DNA from: UBA11986 sp031402435
GTDB lineage: Bacteria > Bacteroidota > Ignavibacteria > UBA10030 > UBA6906
Length of the DNA stretch: 64,000 bases
Reading direction: 5' to 3'
Assembly: GCA_031402435.1 (NCBI GenBank)
Contig: JANNSJ010000008.1
Location: 24,265-88,264, forward strand
Below, piece after piece: positions 18,090 through 27,443 of the stretch. Each line of letters starts with the position of its first letter. Positions within the stretch are counted from its first letter, which is position 1. The notes below the pieces were generated by a model. It ran no database searches. It saw only the letters and a list, made by a program, of their open reading frames with translations, and was not told the DNA's origin. Position numbers and translations under genes: made by a program.

Positions 18090-19814
18090 CTACTTCCTCC
18101 GAAGAGTAAAGTGCTCCTGGTTGCCGGTGAGGGCCAGCATCAGATCGTACTGCAGGTGATGGTACTGCATATCCGTTACCGCACGGCTGAACCTGGCAAT
18201 ATCCCGCTTCGGCACATCGTACGATGCCTTGAGAATTACCTTCCAATCTTCAGACGACCCGCTCCCAAGCCCCACTATCGTATCGATGTCGGCACGGTCA
18301 GCTACGGCTGAAAGTTCAGCATGCACCGATTCGGCAAGTTTTTTCTCCCGCTGAAGGATACGCTCAAGTACCTTAATATCAAATTTCTTTCCTTGCGGCG
18401 CCGAGGTGTAGCTTGCACGTTCACGTGACCGATCACGACCCACCGACTGCACGTCCGTCCCGACAATGCGGGCAATGGTTACGTCAAGCACCGATGCCGT
18501 CACCGTCCACCACGTTGTCTGCTCAACATCATCAAGGGCTTCTTCAAGGTCATCGAGGTTCCTGTCAATGATGTTGAGAAGCGAGTCCTTCCCGCGCGCA
18601 ACTGTGCCAAATTCAAATGGCAGTAACACACTATGGCCGCGCAAATCGTTCAGCGTGCTTTCATGGATACCCTGGAGTTGAAGTGACTCCTGCTTGTTGA
18701 GCAGCAGGACCATCGACTTGCTGACATTCATCTCGTTAGGATTGACCTTGCTCAAGTAAAACCGCATCTTGGCATAATCAAGAGCAAACGCAAACGAATG
18801 ACCATCAATGCCCTTCTCTTCAAGCATGAAGGCTTCAGAGAGCGTCCCTTCACCTTCAGGAATTCTGCTGACCGCGTGGACGTAGGCGTATTCATCATCC
18901 GCAAATGTGTACCGTGCATGTGTCGTGTGTTTACTTGATCCGATAAGCTCTACGGTGTCGATCTCATCATCGTCCTCAATTGTTGCCGATGCGTTCCCGG
19001 AAACATCTTCAGCCATGAACAACTCTGCTTCTTCGTCCTTTAACTCTTCCTCCTGTCGCGGAGGACTGGCCGGCAATTGTTGCTGCCTGGCCTTTGCGGC
19101 GTACTCGGACTCAAGCCTGCGGGCCAGATCATCCAGCTTTTGTAAGTCTGCTTCTTCCTTCGGAGCCACAGGAGGAGCAACCGGTTCCTTCTTTGGTTCA
19201 GATCGTGAAATAGTTACTGGATGTTGGGGTGGAGCAGGTGTGCTCTCGACCGGCACATCCCGAACCTTTAGCCGTATCTTCGGAAACTCAAGTTTGATGG
19301 GATCGAGTTGTAATGACTTTTGTGTGGGAGGCTTCTTCTCCTGTTCTTTGTGGAACACTGGAGATGTCTCTGCCGGCTTTGTGTCCACGTGTTCAACCTT
19401 TGGTGATCTTGCCATTGGCGGTTCCACCACGGGCTCGGCTGATGATCGCTCTTTCTTTGCGGGCTTTGATTCAACGGGCGGAACATCCCACGTGGCAACA
19501 GGTTGCACATCCTGTTTGGATTGTACCGCCGTAGCGGAAACAAGCATTTGATCCGGCTTGCTACTTTCAACAACCGCATGTTCGGCAGGTTGCTTCGACC
19601 GATTATCAGCGGCTTGCTTGATGGCAGGAAGATATTTCTGATGGTAGTCCGTAACAGCGCGTTCGAAGTCGGCAAGCAAATGTTGAATCACTTCGTCGAT
19701 TGGCAACGAAGCCATTTCACCAAGCATCTTCCGGAGAGATTCACGAGTCGAAAGACGCTCGAGAAGCTCATCCATCAAAAGCGTTGCAAGCCGTTCCTTG
19801 GAACTCTCCTTCAT
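18090..19814 (-). CDS. Long protein with a C-terminal GvpL/GvpF-like domain
   Basis: Not recognised as a whole. Residues about 1-70 form a helical N-terminus (LATLLMDELLERL...LLADFERAV). About 70-275 is a low-complexity Pro/Lys/Glu/Ser linker. The last ~270 residues follow the layout of gas-vesicle proteins GvpL/GvpF: an opening EYAYVHAVSRI strand, VLLPFEFGTVARGKDSLLNII at the centre (compare the family's LPxxFGTxF), a helical KKLAESVHAELSAVA segment, and a closing LKASYDVPKRDIARFSRAV then LALTG (compare SYLV...F and TGPWPPYxF). The final WPPY is absent. No other gvp gene is in the window. It has its own promoter at 19852-19880. The domain assignment is by eye; the function is unknown. Confidence 0.6.
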   Translation of the reverse strand: MKESSKERLATLLMDELLERLSTRESLRKMLGEMASLPIDEVIQHLLADFERAVTDYHQKYLPAIKQAADNRSKQPAEHAVVESSKPDQMLVSATAVQSKQDVQPVATWDVPPVESKPAKKERSSAEPVVEPPMARSPKVEHVDTKPAETSPVFHKEQEKKPPTQKSLQLDPIKLEFPKIRLKVRDVPVESTPAPPQHPVTISRSEPKKEPVAPPVAPKEEADLQKLDDLARRLESEYAAKARQQQLPASPPRQEEELKDEEAELFMAEDVSGNASATIEDDDEIDTVELIGSSKHTTHARYTFADDEYAYVHAVSRIPEGEGTLSEAFMLEEKGIDGHSFAFALDYAKMRFYLSKVNPNEMNVSKSMVLLLNKQESLQLQGIHESTLNDLRGHSVLLPFEFGTVARGKDSLLNIIDRNLDDLEEALDDVEQTTWWTVTASVLDVTIARIVGTDVQSVGRDRSRERASYTSAPQGKKFDIKVLERILQREKKLAESVHAELSAVADRADIDTIVGLGSGSSEDWKVILKASYDVPKRDIARFSRAVTDMQYHHLQYDLMLALTGNQEHFTLRRK

Positions 19815-19851
19815 CGTCACTCACTAAGTTTGCACTATGAACTGCCGAAAG

Positions 19852-19880
19852 AAGATACGGATAGGTCGTCACAACGTCAA
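19852..19880 (-). promoter_or_regulatory. Promoter of the GvpL/F-like gene
   Basis: On the minus strand TTGACG (plus 19875-19880), a 17-base spacer and TATCTT (plus 19852-19857) precede the ATG by about 37 bases. It uses the same -10 hexamer as the promoters at 65 and 17867. Confidence 0.6.
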
Positions 19881-20026
19881 TCGGTTTGCATGACAGGCAT
19901 TTCTCTGGCTTTTGCCGTTGGTCGAGGAAGGTAACTTTTTGTACGTTCGAACGGAATAAGAGGAAAGGATTACACGATTCGGCTGCCAAACCTTACTCTT
20001 TTCCAGTGAAGACCTCAGCAAACACA

Positions 20027-20056
20027 AAAGGCTCACACCATATGGCGTGAGCCTTT
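20027..20056. terminator. Bidirectional-looking intrinsic terminator
   Basis: AAAGGCTCAC (20027-20036) pairs with GTGAGCCTTT (20047-20056), extended by a few inner pairs. It lies about 27 bases after the stop of the frameshifted T9SS gene on the minus strand. The A/T flanks on both sides would allow termination in either direction. Confidence 0.75.
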
Positions 20057-20082
20057 CTTGTTCGCTCTGAACACAAAACCCA

Positions 20083-21106
20083 TCACTTCAACAACAAGAG
20101 CCTTCTTGATTCCCTGAACTTCCCAGCCTGGATTGTGTACAGATACAATCCGCTAGAAAGATTCTGCCCATCAAATATCGCCCGATGAAACCCCATCCTG
20201 CCTCTCATTCACAAGGGATGCAACACGCTGACCAAGTGTGTTGAACACCGTCAGTCTTACATCAGACGCAACCGGCAGACCATATTCTATTGCCGTTGAT
20301 GGATTGAACGGATTGGGATAATTCTGGGCCAGTGAGAATTCTGTTGGCAGGGCTTTGTTCTCGACACCGGTTTGTAGTTGCACGCTGATCGGATCGGAGT
20401 AGTTTATCGAGCCATCGAGATCCATCTGCTTTAGCCTGTAGTTGGGCAGACGAGTCCGGACACGTACATCCGTATAGGAATAGGAATGGGGCTCGTTGGT
20501 GGTTCCATGCCCCGGAATGAAGCTCCCTTCAATTGTATGAAACTCTCCTATCTGACCAGTGCTCTTTTGAACCTCGAATCCATAGTTGTTAATCTCGCTC
20601 AACGTCCTCCAATCAAGCCGAACATCCGTTGCGTTGATGAACCTCCCGCTGAACGACGCAAGCTGGATTGGCAGTGGAGAATCAAATAGAGCAATACCTG
20701 TGACACTTTGCCCATCAGGATTTGTGATAGTGACATCTCTCGATCCCGCTGTTGCACCAACGGTGGAAATATGGAGCGTGACCTGAGTCGGATCAACATA
20801 TGTTACCGAGTCCACCGTAACGCCGCCAGAGACCGATGCACTGATGTGGTTGGAGAATCCCGTTCCAGGGTCGAAGAATCCGGAACCCGACACAACGGTG
20901 CCCGTGATTGTGACGTTCACTGAGGGACTGCCTAATGGGATAACCGACGGCACAGCCAATGAAGGTGTTGCGGGCGGAGGCGCTATAAGTTGGATCGCAC
21001 GAACACCCCAGGAATTGGTTGCATTACAGTACTCCTGAAACGTCCACATCGTCATGTCATCTGTCGGATCAACCACGACCTGCGAATAGCCGCCCCACCG
21101 CTGCAA
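20083..21106 (-). pseudogene. T9SS secreted protein, C-terminal part (frameshifted)
   Basis: This continues the N-terminal part at 21052-22623 in a different frame, starting around QRWGGYSQVVVDPTDD. It contains an IPT/TIG-like Ig fold (SGSGFFDPGTGFSNHI then DGQSVTG), a second beta domain (LASFSGRFINATDVRL), and the type IX sorting domain starting FSLAQNYPNPFNPST. The frame then breaks again after SLVNERQ. With one G fewer in the GGGG run near 20200 it continues GFHRAIFDGQNLSSGLYLY to end LLLLK at 20083, the expected C-terminus. The protein would be exported by the Sec and T9SS pathways if read through. It is either a decayed gene or one with sequence errors. Confidence 0.8.
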
Positions 21107-22623
21107 ACACCGGCCTGTACGTTATATGCCGTGGTGCTCGTCTGAGCAAGCGTAAAAGCTTGTGTTGAACCCAAGGCATCCGTATGCAGGCGACCTGCGA
21201 CTGCAATTTCTGCGAAATTCACCGGACTGGCGGTACTGGCAGCAAGTGCCATGTGCCCCTGCCCCGACATTGCCACTGTTGGAATCCAGAATCCGCGTGG
21301 ATTTCCCGCTGCCGGGTCGAAGAGCGTCCCTGATTGCAATAATGTGGGAGTTGTTGTGAGATTCCCTATTTCGTACCACCGAGCGCCATTGCGACCGCCG
21401 CCGGTCCCGCCGATGCCACTGGAATTCACTTCAATGTTATGAGCAGTCCAAAGACTACTTGTTCCAGCGACTTTGTTCCTTCTCAACTGTGCAGCAAAAA
21501 GGCGATCATCCACCGCGTCAAGCCTCGTGCCTGACCCGGAATGACGTTGCTGGATTGGAAAAGTCGTGGAGGGTACGGTTATATTGAAATTCCCAGAGAG
21601 TGTAGGCACTCCACCCGGATTTGACACTCTTCTCACATTGAGAAGACTGAACAAACCAGCGTCGACTCCGATAAAATAGCCTTCAGTAGCTTCAGGGTCG
21701 TCGTTGTCCACTCCCTGCGGGAAAATTGCCCCCTCCGACGGAGTACCAATCTGGCGGAATACTGAAACCGTAAGTGTCGAAGCGAGAAGGTCTGCCTTGT
21801 TTACAACATACGCGGTTGCGCCGATGAACGCAGTTAGCGTAGCATTGAAGATATTCCCGCCAATGTAGAGCGCGGAGTTGTCTACGCCGAGCGTGGGGTA
21901 GTCGGCGAATCCACCTGTGTCAGTGTTCGGTGTTGTCCCAACCAAGTCGTGCTGGAACTGGAAGAATGTGAAGTCCGAAGTGTTCGTGATGGTTGATGTG
22001 TTGCTCACCGCTATTAGAACCCGGTTAGGCGTGGTCAGATTAATTGTTACAACGAACCACCGGCCAGAGAGCCTGTCATAGCGAATGTGGGGGTTTGCTA
22101 TTCCAGTACCCGCGTGCACTGATGCAAAGAAATTATCTATGTTCACATTTAGTCCCCCCAAAACCCCCGTCTTACTGTACACTTTGATGCGATTGTTGGT
22201 AGTCACCATTACTTGGGTTGCGCTCACGTCACCCGTGCCATCGGGAGGGATGACACCCCCATCGGACAAACTTGTTGCAAGGAATGAGACTCCAACGGTT
22301 TGTGGATTCATCGCGGCCGGCGGCTCGGTCTCAAGTTTCTTCGGGTCTACTGGCGGCCATTGGGAAACAGCGAGGGAATTAGGGTTTTCAAGCTTGTTGA
22401 AACGCGCTACCATTGGTTCTGGCCGAGGCTCTCGGGGGATGTTCGGGACATTGTCCCCAACAACTCTCTGGCGAGCCATGATCTCATCCACAGTCTCGGT
22501 GATTCCTGGGGCACCTGTCCAGGGTATCCCAACAACTTCGTTTGCATCTTGCGCTCCTGCCCGAAGCAAAGGCAGCAGGGTGAGGCACACGAGAATTAAA
22601 ACACTACGATGACGATGGATCAT
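21052..22623 (-). CDS. T9SS secreted protein, N-terminal part (frameshifted)
   Basis: Begins with a signal peptide (MIHRHRSVLILVCLTLLPLL then AGA-QD cleavage). The mature part has a Pro-rich stretch (about 60-110) and then a long beta-rich region with motifs such as IRYDRLSGRWFVVTIN and ALYIGGNIFN, typical of large secreted proteins of unknown role in this phylum. The frame is lost near 21090-21110, just before a segment that matches the next piece, so a single ancestral protein of about 846 residues (20083-22623) is inferred. No catalytic motif was recognised. A promoter about 285 bases upstream (22908-22936) implies a long leader. Confidence 0.75.
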   Translation of the reverse strand: MIHRHRSVLILVCLTLLPLLRAGAQDANEVVGIPWTGAPGITETVDEIMARQRVVGDNVPNIPREPRPEPMVARFNKLENPNSLAVSQWPPVDPKKLETEPPAAMNPQTVGVSFLATSLSDGGVIPPDGTGDVSATQVMVTTNNRIKVYSKTGVLGGLNVNIDNFFASVHAGTGIANPHIRYDRLSGRWFVVTINLTTPNRVLIAVSNTSTITNTSDFTFFQFQHDLVGTTPNTDTGGFADYPTLGVDNSALYIGGNIFNATLTAFIGATAYVVNKADLLASTLTVSVFRQIGTPSEGAIFPQGVDNDDPEATEGYFIGVDAGLFSLLNVRRVSNPGGVPTLSGNFNITVPSTTFPIQQRHSGSGTRLDAVDDRLFAAQLRRNKVAGTSSLWTAHNIEVNSSGIGGTGGGRNGARWYEIGNLTTTPTLLQSGTLFDPAAGNPRGFWIPTVAMSGQGHMALAASTASPVNFAEIAVAGRLHTDALGSTQAFTLAQTSTTAYNVQAGVCSGGAAIRRSWLIRQMT

Positions 22624-23125
22624 TGTTTCTCCTGATGAATGGTGTATTGGATTGTTAAAAGGCTTGTGAAATCTCGCCGAGATCAGTACCAGATAATCGG
22701 GGCACTTCGAGGTGTCCTTGTTTCTTGCTTCGTGTCGGTAGTATCATTCGTTTGATAGTCATTTGATCGGTGAACATCACACTCAAAAGGGGGACTACAA
22801 ATGCATTAGAGGAAAAGGAGGAAAGATTCTTCGCGGATGAAGCAATAAAAGCACTATTCAAAGAGCAATGGTCCTGTGTTGCTTTGTTGGTCACGATATC
22901 GGACTAAAAAGTATGCAATTGTGAGCCAGCTGTCAAGCTCTTTTGGGGTTCGGGCGGCGTTTTCTTTGTGCTGTCATGAAGAAAGGCCCCAACTCTTGCT
23001 TCACATGGTTGAGGCCTGTTGGTTGTGTTGAGAAAGTCATCGAATCTGAGAAACCTTGCCCCTCATCTCTCGAAATCTCCTGCACGAAATGGGCACAGGA
23101 GTCCAACATGATTATTGCGCGCGCT
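22624..23125. other. 502-base gap: promoter, otherwise no gene seen
   Basis: Short open frames on both strands here have no recognisable similarity and overlap one another, so none is called. The only supported element is the minus-strand promoter at 22908-22936. No convincing terminator hairpin for the RND gene ending at 23126 was found. Confidence 0.5.
22908..22936 (-). promoter_or_regulatory. Near-consensus promoter toward the T9SS gene
   Basis: On the minus strand TTGACA (plus 22931-22936), a 17-base spacer and TACTTT (plus 22908-22913). It would give a leader of about 280 nt before the start at 22623, long enough to hold a regulatory structure, though none was recognised. Confidence 0.55.
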
Positions 23126-26100
23126 TCAGCCAATCTCTTTAGCCGCCCCAAACTCCAGCGCGGGAACTGACTGCGGTACAACAGACGGCTTTGCCGATTT
23201 CACACTGCGTGTTTTCAGCCGTGCAGCAAGTCGCCTGAAGAATGCCGGCACCGATTCCCGCCACTGGTCAACCTTCACATACATAACGGGCACGAGAACC
23301 AACGTTAGCAACAAGGAACTGATCAAGCCACCGATCAGCGCCCATGCCAGGCCTGATTTCCATTCTGAGCCTGCTGAGGTACTGAGCGCAATTGGAGACA
23401 TTCCAAAGACCATCGTCATTGTTGTCATCAGAATCGGTCGCAATCGGGTCTCGGCTGCCTCATGCAACGCCTCTATGACACCAAGCCCCTTCTCGGCACG
23501 CATCTGGTTTGTACGATCCACAAGCAAAATGGCGTTCTTTGCAACCAAACCCACAAGCATGATGAATCCGAGCAGCGAAAAGATCGACAGGGTTTTCATC
23601 GTCAAGCCAAGTGCAAGCAACGCGCCGATGAGCGCTACAGGAATAGAGAACAGGACTACAAACGGATACACCCACGAGTTGTACAAGGCAACCATGATCA
23701 AGTAGACAAACAGAATGGCGGCTGCAAAAGCCAGGAACAGACTTGAGAATCCTTCCGCCTGATGTTCAAGATCTCCCCGATACGTGATTTGTACGCCAGC
23801 GGGCAACGGGTTCTTTGCAACCCACTCTTTGATGTCAGCACCTATGTCTCCACTTGCCCTCCCTGCGGCCTGAGAAAACACCGTCACTGCATAATTCCTG
23901 TTCTCGCGCCCCAATCTCGTCGGGCCATTGGTTTGAGCGATGGTCGCGAACTGCTTCAACTCAACGAGCTCTCCCTTCCGGTTGATAAAGGTAATGCTTC
24001 CCACATCGCTTGTCTTCGAACGATCGAACTCGTCGTACTGAACGCGCAATGTATACTCGTTGGAGCCGTCTCTGAACTTCGATTCGTCATCACCGCTCAG
24101 AGCAACACGCAGAGTCGCGCCAACATCAGCAACTGTGAGGCCAAGCGCAGCCATCTTCTGGCGGTCGATCTCGACGCGCATTTCCGGCTTTCCCTCCTCG
24201 GAAGACAGACGAACGTCGGCAGAACCGGGGATCCTACGAACGACGTCCGCTACTTTATCAGCATTTCTCCTCGCGTCTTCGTACGTCGGTCCGCTTACCA
24301 CCAACTGAATCGGAGTCTGATCGGCGGTACCGAAGATTCCAATGGGATTTGCACGCACTTTCACGCCGGGGATCTGGGCAATTTGGCGTTTGATATCCAC
24401 ACCCACATCATCCGTTGAGCGGGTACGCTGGTTCTTGGGATAGAGCGCGATGTTCAGCTCTGCCACGTTGTTGGATGACTGACCGATCATACCCTCGCTC
24501 GACGATCCCACATTCACGAACATCTTCTTCACCTCAGGCATGCTGGAGACCATCTGCTCGGCACGCTGCGTGACGTAGTTCGTATTCTCCAGTGTCGATC
24601 CTGGTGGCATCTCCAGCGTTACGGTAAACTCCCCACGGTCCGTCTGCGTCATGAACTCAGCACCAATAAAACCAAACGGTACGAGCGACAACGATGCAAA
24701 CAGGAGGCCTGTGGTGATGAGGACGACTTTGCCCCGATTATTCAGTCCCCACTGCAACACGCGTTGGTAGCCAGCACTGAACGCATTGAATATTCCCTCA
24801 AACCAAACTGCAAATCGACCGAGGATGGTATCTCGCGTGAGACGTTCGTGTTTTCCGAAGCGCGAGGCCAGCATGGGTGTAATGGTGAACGAGACGAAGA
24901 GACTCATCAACGTGGAGAACACCACGACAAGCGCAAACTCGCGCATAATGTTTCCGACAATCCCGGACACCAGAGCAAGGGGAACGAACACTACAACGTC
25001 CACCATGGTGATCGACAGTGCCGCAAAGCCGATCTCGTTTCTTCCCCTTAGTGCAGCCAGCTTCCGTTCATCACCCTTTTCAAGATGACGATAGATGTTT
25101 TCGAGCACTACGATGGAGTCGTCCACGAGAATCCCGACGACGAGCGACATTCCAAGAAGCGTCATCAGATTCAACGTCAGTCCGAAGACGTACATCGCAA
25201 TGAACGTTGAGACCATCGATGCCGGAATGGCAATCATGACGATAAGCGAGTTCCTCAGGCTGTGGAGAAACGCCAACATGACCAGTGCTACAAGGAATAC
25301 TGCAAGAGCAAGATCTTCCTTCACTGCATTCGCTGCATCGAGGGTAAATGTCGATCCGTCCTGTGCAATGTCGAATTTCAGCCCGATGTGAGCGTAGTCT
25401 TTTTCGATCTTGGGGATTTCTTTCCGAACGAGGTCACTGACATCAACAGAATTTGCGTCTGATTGCTTCTGCACCAACACACCTACCGATGTACGGCCAT
25501 TGATCCGGCTGATAGTTGAGTACTCCTTCTGACCATCCTCCACTTCTGCAACATCGCGGAGACGTATGTCGCCACCCTGCCTGGACTGCGCAATCACAAG
25601 ATCTCGAAGCCCATTGGTTGAGTTGAACTTCCCCGCCACGCGCACTACATACTGGTTCTCCCCCTGCTTGATGTTCCCAGTTGGGAAATCCAGGTTGGAG
25701 ACTTTGATAGCCTGCGTCACTTGAAGAGCGGAGAGTTTGTACGATCTGAGTTTCTGGGCATCCAGATTGACCTTGATCTCCCGTTCGTCCCCCCCAACGA
25801 GCGTAATCTGTCCAACCCCTCCCAACTTTGCCAATCTCGGTTGCACTCTGTCTTTGACAAGTTGGTAGAACTCCGTCGAAGGGAGGTTCCCCGTGATGCC
25901 CATTCGCAATACGGGAAGCTCATCCAGCGCGAATTTCGTGATACGAGGTGACTTCACTCCGTCGGGAAGCAGTGCTGTTACCTCATTCACCTTTCGCTGC
26001 ACATCCTGAAGAGCGGTATTGATTTCGGCCGTTAAAGAGAATTCCACAGAGACAATGGAGACACCCTCCATCGATGTGCCATACACCGTGTTGATCTTGT

Positions 26101-26323
26101 CGACTCCGGACACGGCGTCTTCCAAAACTTTTGTTACCGCCGTTTCGACTTCCTGAGGCGACGCGCCCGGGTACACGGTAATAACCGTTACCCATGGGAT
26201 TGACATTTTTGGCAGCAACTCGTACTTCAACTGCTGAAAACTGAAAATACCGAGAACTGCCAGCACGGTGAAAATCACCACGATCAGCGTGGGTCTTTTA
26301 ATTGAAAGTTCAGTAATAGTCAT
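23126..26323 (-). CDS. RND-family multidrug efflux pump inner-membrane subunit (HAE1/AcrB type)
   Basis: A proton-driven exporter of 1,065 residues. It begins TITELSIKRPTLIVV, with the first helix followed by KYELLPKMSIPWVTV. Two repeats of one plus five helices are visible, with the porter domains between. The intramembrane GMSLVVGILVDDSIVVLENIYRH in helix 4 carries the paired aspartates of the proton relay (DD). The second half shows the LLGFIMLVGLVAKNAILLVD helix. The ATG at 26323 has GGAG 9 bases upstream and is preferred to an in-frame GTG at 26338. It is the last gene of the tetR-tolC-adaptor-pump operon. The substrates are unknown. Confidence 0.95.
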   Translation of the reverse strand: MTITELSIKRPTLIVVIFTVLAVLGIFSFQQLKYELLPKMSIPWVTVITVYPGASPQEVETAVTKVLEDAVSGVDKINTVYGTSMEGVSIVSVEFSLTAEINTALQDVQRKVNEVTALLPDGVKSPRITKFALDELPVLRMGITGNLPSTEFYQLVKDRVQPRLAKLGGVGQITLVGGDEREIKVNLDAQKLRSYKLSALQVTQAIKVSNLDFPTGNIKQGENQYVVRVAGKFNSTNGLRDLVIAQSRQGGDIRLRDVAEVEDGQKEYSTISRINGRTSVGVLVQKQSDANSVDVSDLVRKEIPKIEKDYAHIGLKFDIAQDGSTFTLDAANAVKEDLALAVFLVALVMLAFLHSLRNSLIVMIAIPASMVSTFIAMYVFGLTLNLMTLLGMSLVVGILVDDSIVVLENIYRHLEKGDERKLAALRGRNEIGFAALSITMVDVVVFVPLALVSGIVGNIMREFALVVVFSTLMSLFVSFTITPMLASRFGKHERLTRDTILGRFAVWFEGIFNAFSAGYQRVLQWGLNNRGKVVLITTGLLFASLSLVPFGFIGAEFMTQTDRGEFTVTLEMPPGSTLENTNYVTQRAEQMVSSMPEVKKMFVNVGSSSEGMIGQSSNNVAELNIALYPKNQRTRSTDDVGVDIKRQIAQIPGVKVRANPIGIFGTADQTPIQLVVSGPTYEDARRNADKVADVVRRIPGSADVRLSSEEGKPEMRVEIDRQKMAALGLTVADVGATLRVALSGDDESKFRDGSNEYTLRVQYDEFDRSKTSDVGSITFINRKGELVELKQFATIAQTNGPTRLGRENRNYAVTVFSQAAGRASGDIGADIKEWVAKNPLPAGVQITYRGDLEHQAEGFSSLFLAFAAAILFVYLIMVALYNSWVYPFVVLFSIPVALIGALLALGLTMKTLSIFSLLGFIMLVGLVAKNAILLVDRTNQMRAEKGLGVIEALHEAAETRLRPILMTTMTMVFGMSPIALSTSAGSEWKSGLAWALIGGLISSLLLTLVLVPVMYVKVDQWRESVPAFFRRLAARLKTRSVKSAKPSVVPQSVPALEFGAAKEIG

Positions 26324-26351
26324 GACTACGATCTCCACGATTCCGATTAGT

Positions 26352-27401
26352 TCACTTGATCACTTCAACGGACATGCTGTCCTTGAGGTTGTTCTGGCCG
26401 TTCACCACCACAAGGTCGCCATCTTGCAAGCCACTCACTATCCCAAGCTCGGTTCCTGTCTCGCTTCCAACAACCACTGTTCTCAAACGAGCGATCTGTT
26501 GCTCAAGAATGAAGACCTGTGGATTCTTCAGACTGCCAACGAGAGCTTGCCGGGGAATGCTGACTACTTCTGTTCGTGCTATGGAGGTGAACATCACCTT
26601 GCCGAACATCCCTGCTCTCAGCGGATGATCCTTGGCATTGTTCAGAACAATCTCAATGGGATACGTGTGGGCTTCGTCGGCTTTCGCGCTGAGCGTTGAG
26701 ACTTTTCCCGGAAACATCACGCCCGGATAGACATCAGTGGTAACTTCAACTGCATCTCCCGCTTTCAACTTGAATGCATCCCTTTCCGCTACACTGAGCT
26801 TCACTTTGAGTCGCGAGACATCTACGACATTTGCAACAACCATATTATTCTGGACCATCGCTCCTATGTCTACCGGCCGTGACGTTACAATTCCTGAAAT
26901 GGGAGTCGTGATCTTCGTGTCCTTCAACTGTCGACGGGCAACGATGTACTGAGCCTCGACCAGTTTGAAGTTCTGCCAGGCTGATTCCTTCTGCCATTTG
27001 GAGACAGCGTTCTCGTCCTCCAAGGATTGATATCGCTCAAGGTCCTTCTTCGCACGCTGGTAGTTCGCCTCCGCAGTCGCAAATGCAGCCGACTTCAATT
27101 CATCGTCAACCTGGATCAGGACTGATCCCGCTGGCTTGTAATCACCGACTTTTGCAAACACGCCTACGACACGTCCTACAGTTTCCGAGACAATGGCCAC
27201 ATCATTATTTGCATTGATGGTCCCGACAAGCGAGAGGTTCTCGGAAAGCTGCTGCCTCGTCGCTTTCACCACCGACACCGGGACAGACGTGATCACCTCT
27301 GAACGTGACTTCGCCTGAATCCGGCTGCGGTTGTACAACAGGATTGCCACAATGGCGGCAAGAAACACAACGCAGGCAACAATAACTCTTCTCTTTTTCA
27401 T
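26352..27401 (-). CDS. RND efflux periplasmic adaptor
   Basis: Membrane-fusion partner of the downstream pump: N-terminal anchor (about 5-22, VIVACVVFLAAIVAILLY), lipoyl halves around SETVGRVVGVFAKVGDYKPAGSVL and TKITTPISGIVTSRPV, a short helical hairpin between them, and a beta-barrel with KLSVAERDAFKLKAGD. No lipobox is present, so it is anchored by the helix. 349 aa is normal. It is flanked by tolC upstream and the pump 28 bases downstream. Confidence 0.93.
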   Translation of the reverse strand: MKKRRVIVACVVFLAAIVAILLYNRSRIQAKSRSEVITSVPVSVVKATRQQLSENLSLVGTINANNDVAIVSETVGRVVGVFAKVGDYKPAGSVLIQVDDELKSAAFATAEANYQRAKKDLERYQSLEDENAVSKWQKESAWQNFKLVEAQYIVARRQLKDTKITTPISGIVTSRPVDIGAMVQNNMVVANVVDVSRLKVKLSVAERDAFKLKAGDAVEVTTDVYPGVMFPGKVSTLSAKADEAHTYPIEIVLNNAKDHPLRAGMFGKVMFTSIARTEVVSIPRQALVGSLKNPQVFILEQQIARLRTVVVGSETGTELGIVSGLQDGDLVVVNGQNNLKDSMSVEVIK

Positions 27402-27443
27402 TATCTGATCCTTCTCAGTTGATAGTCGTGAATGGTATGTTCA

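Noticed and set aside
22943..23170. Small open frames on both strands in the gap before the RND gene
   Set aside because: They overlap each other and the end of the pump gene, have no ribosome sites and no familiar motif.
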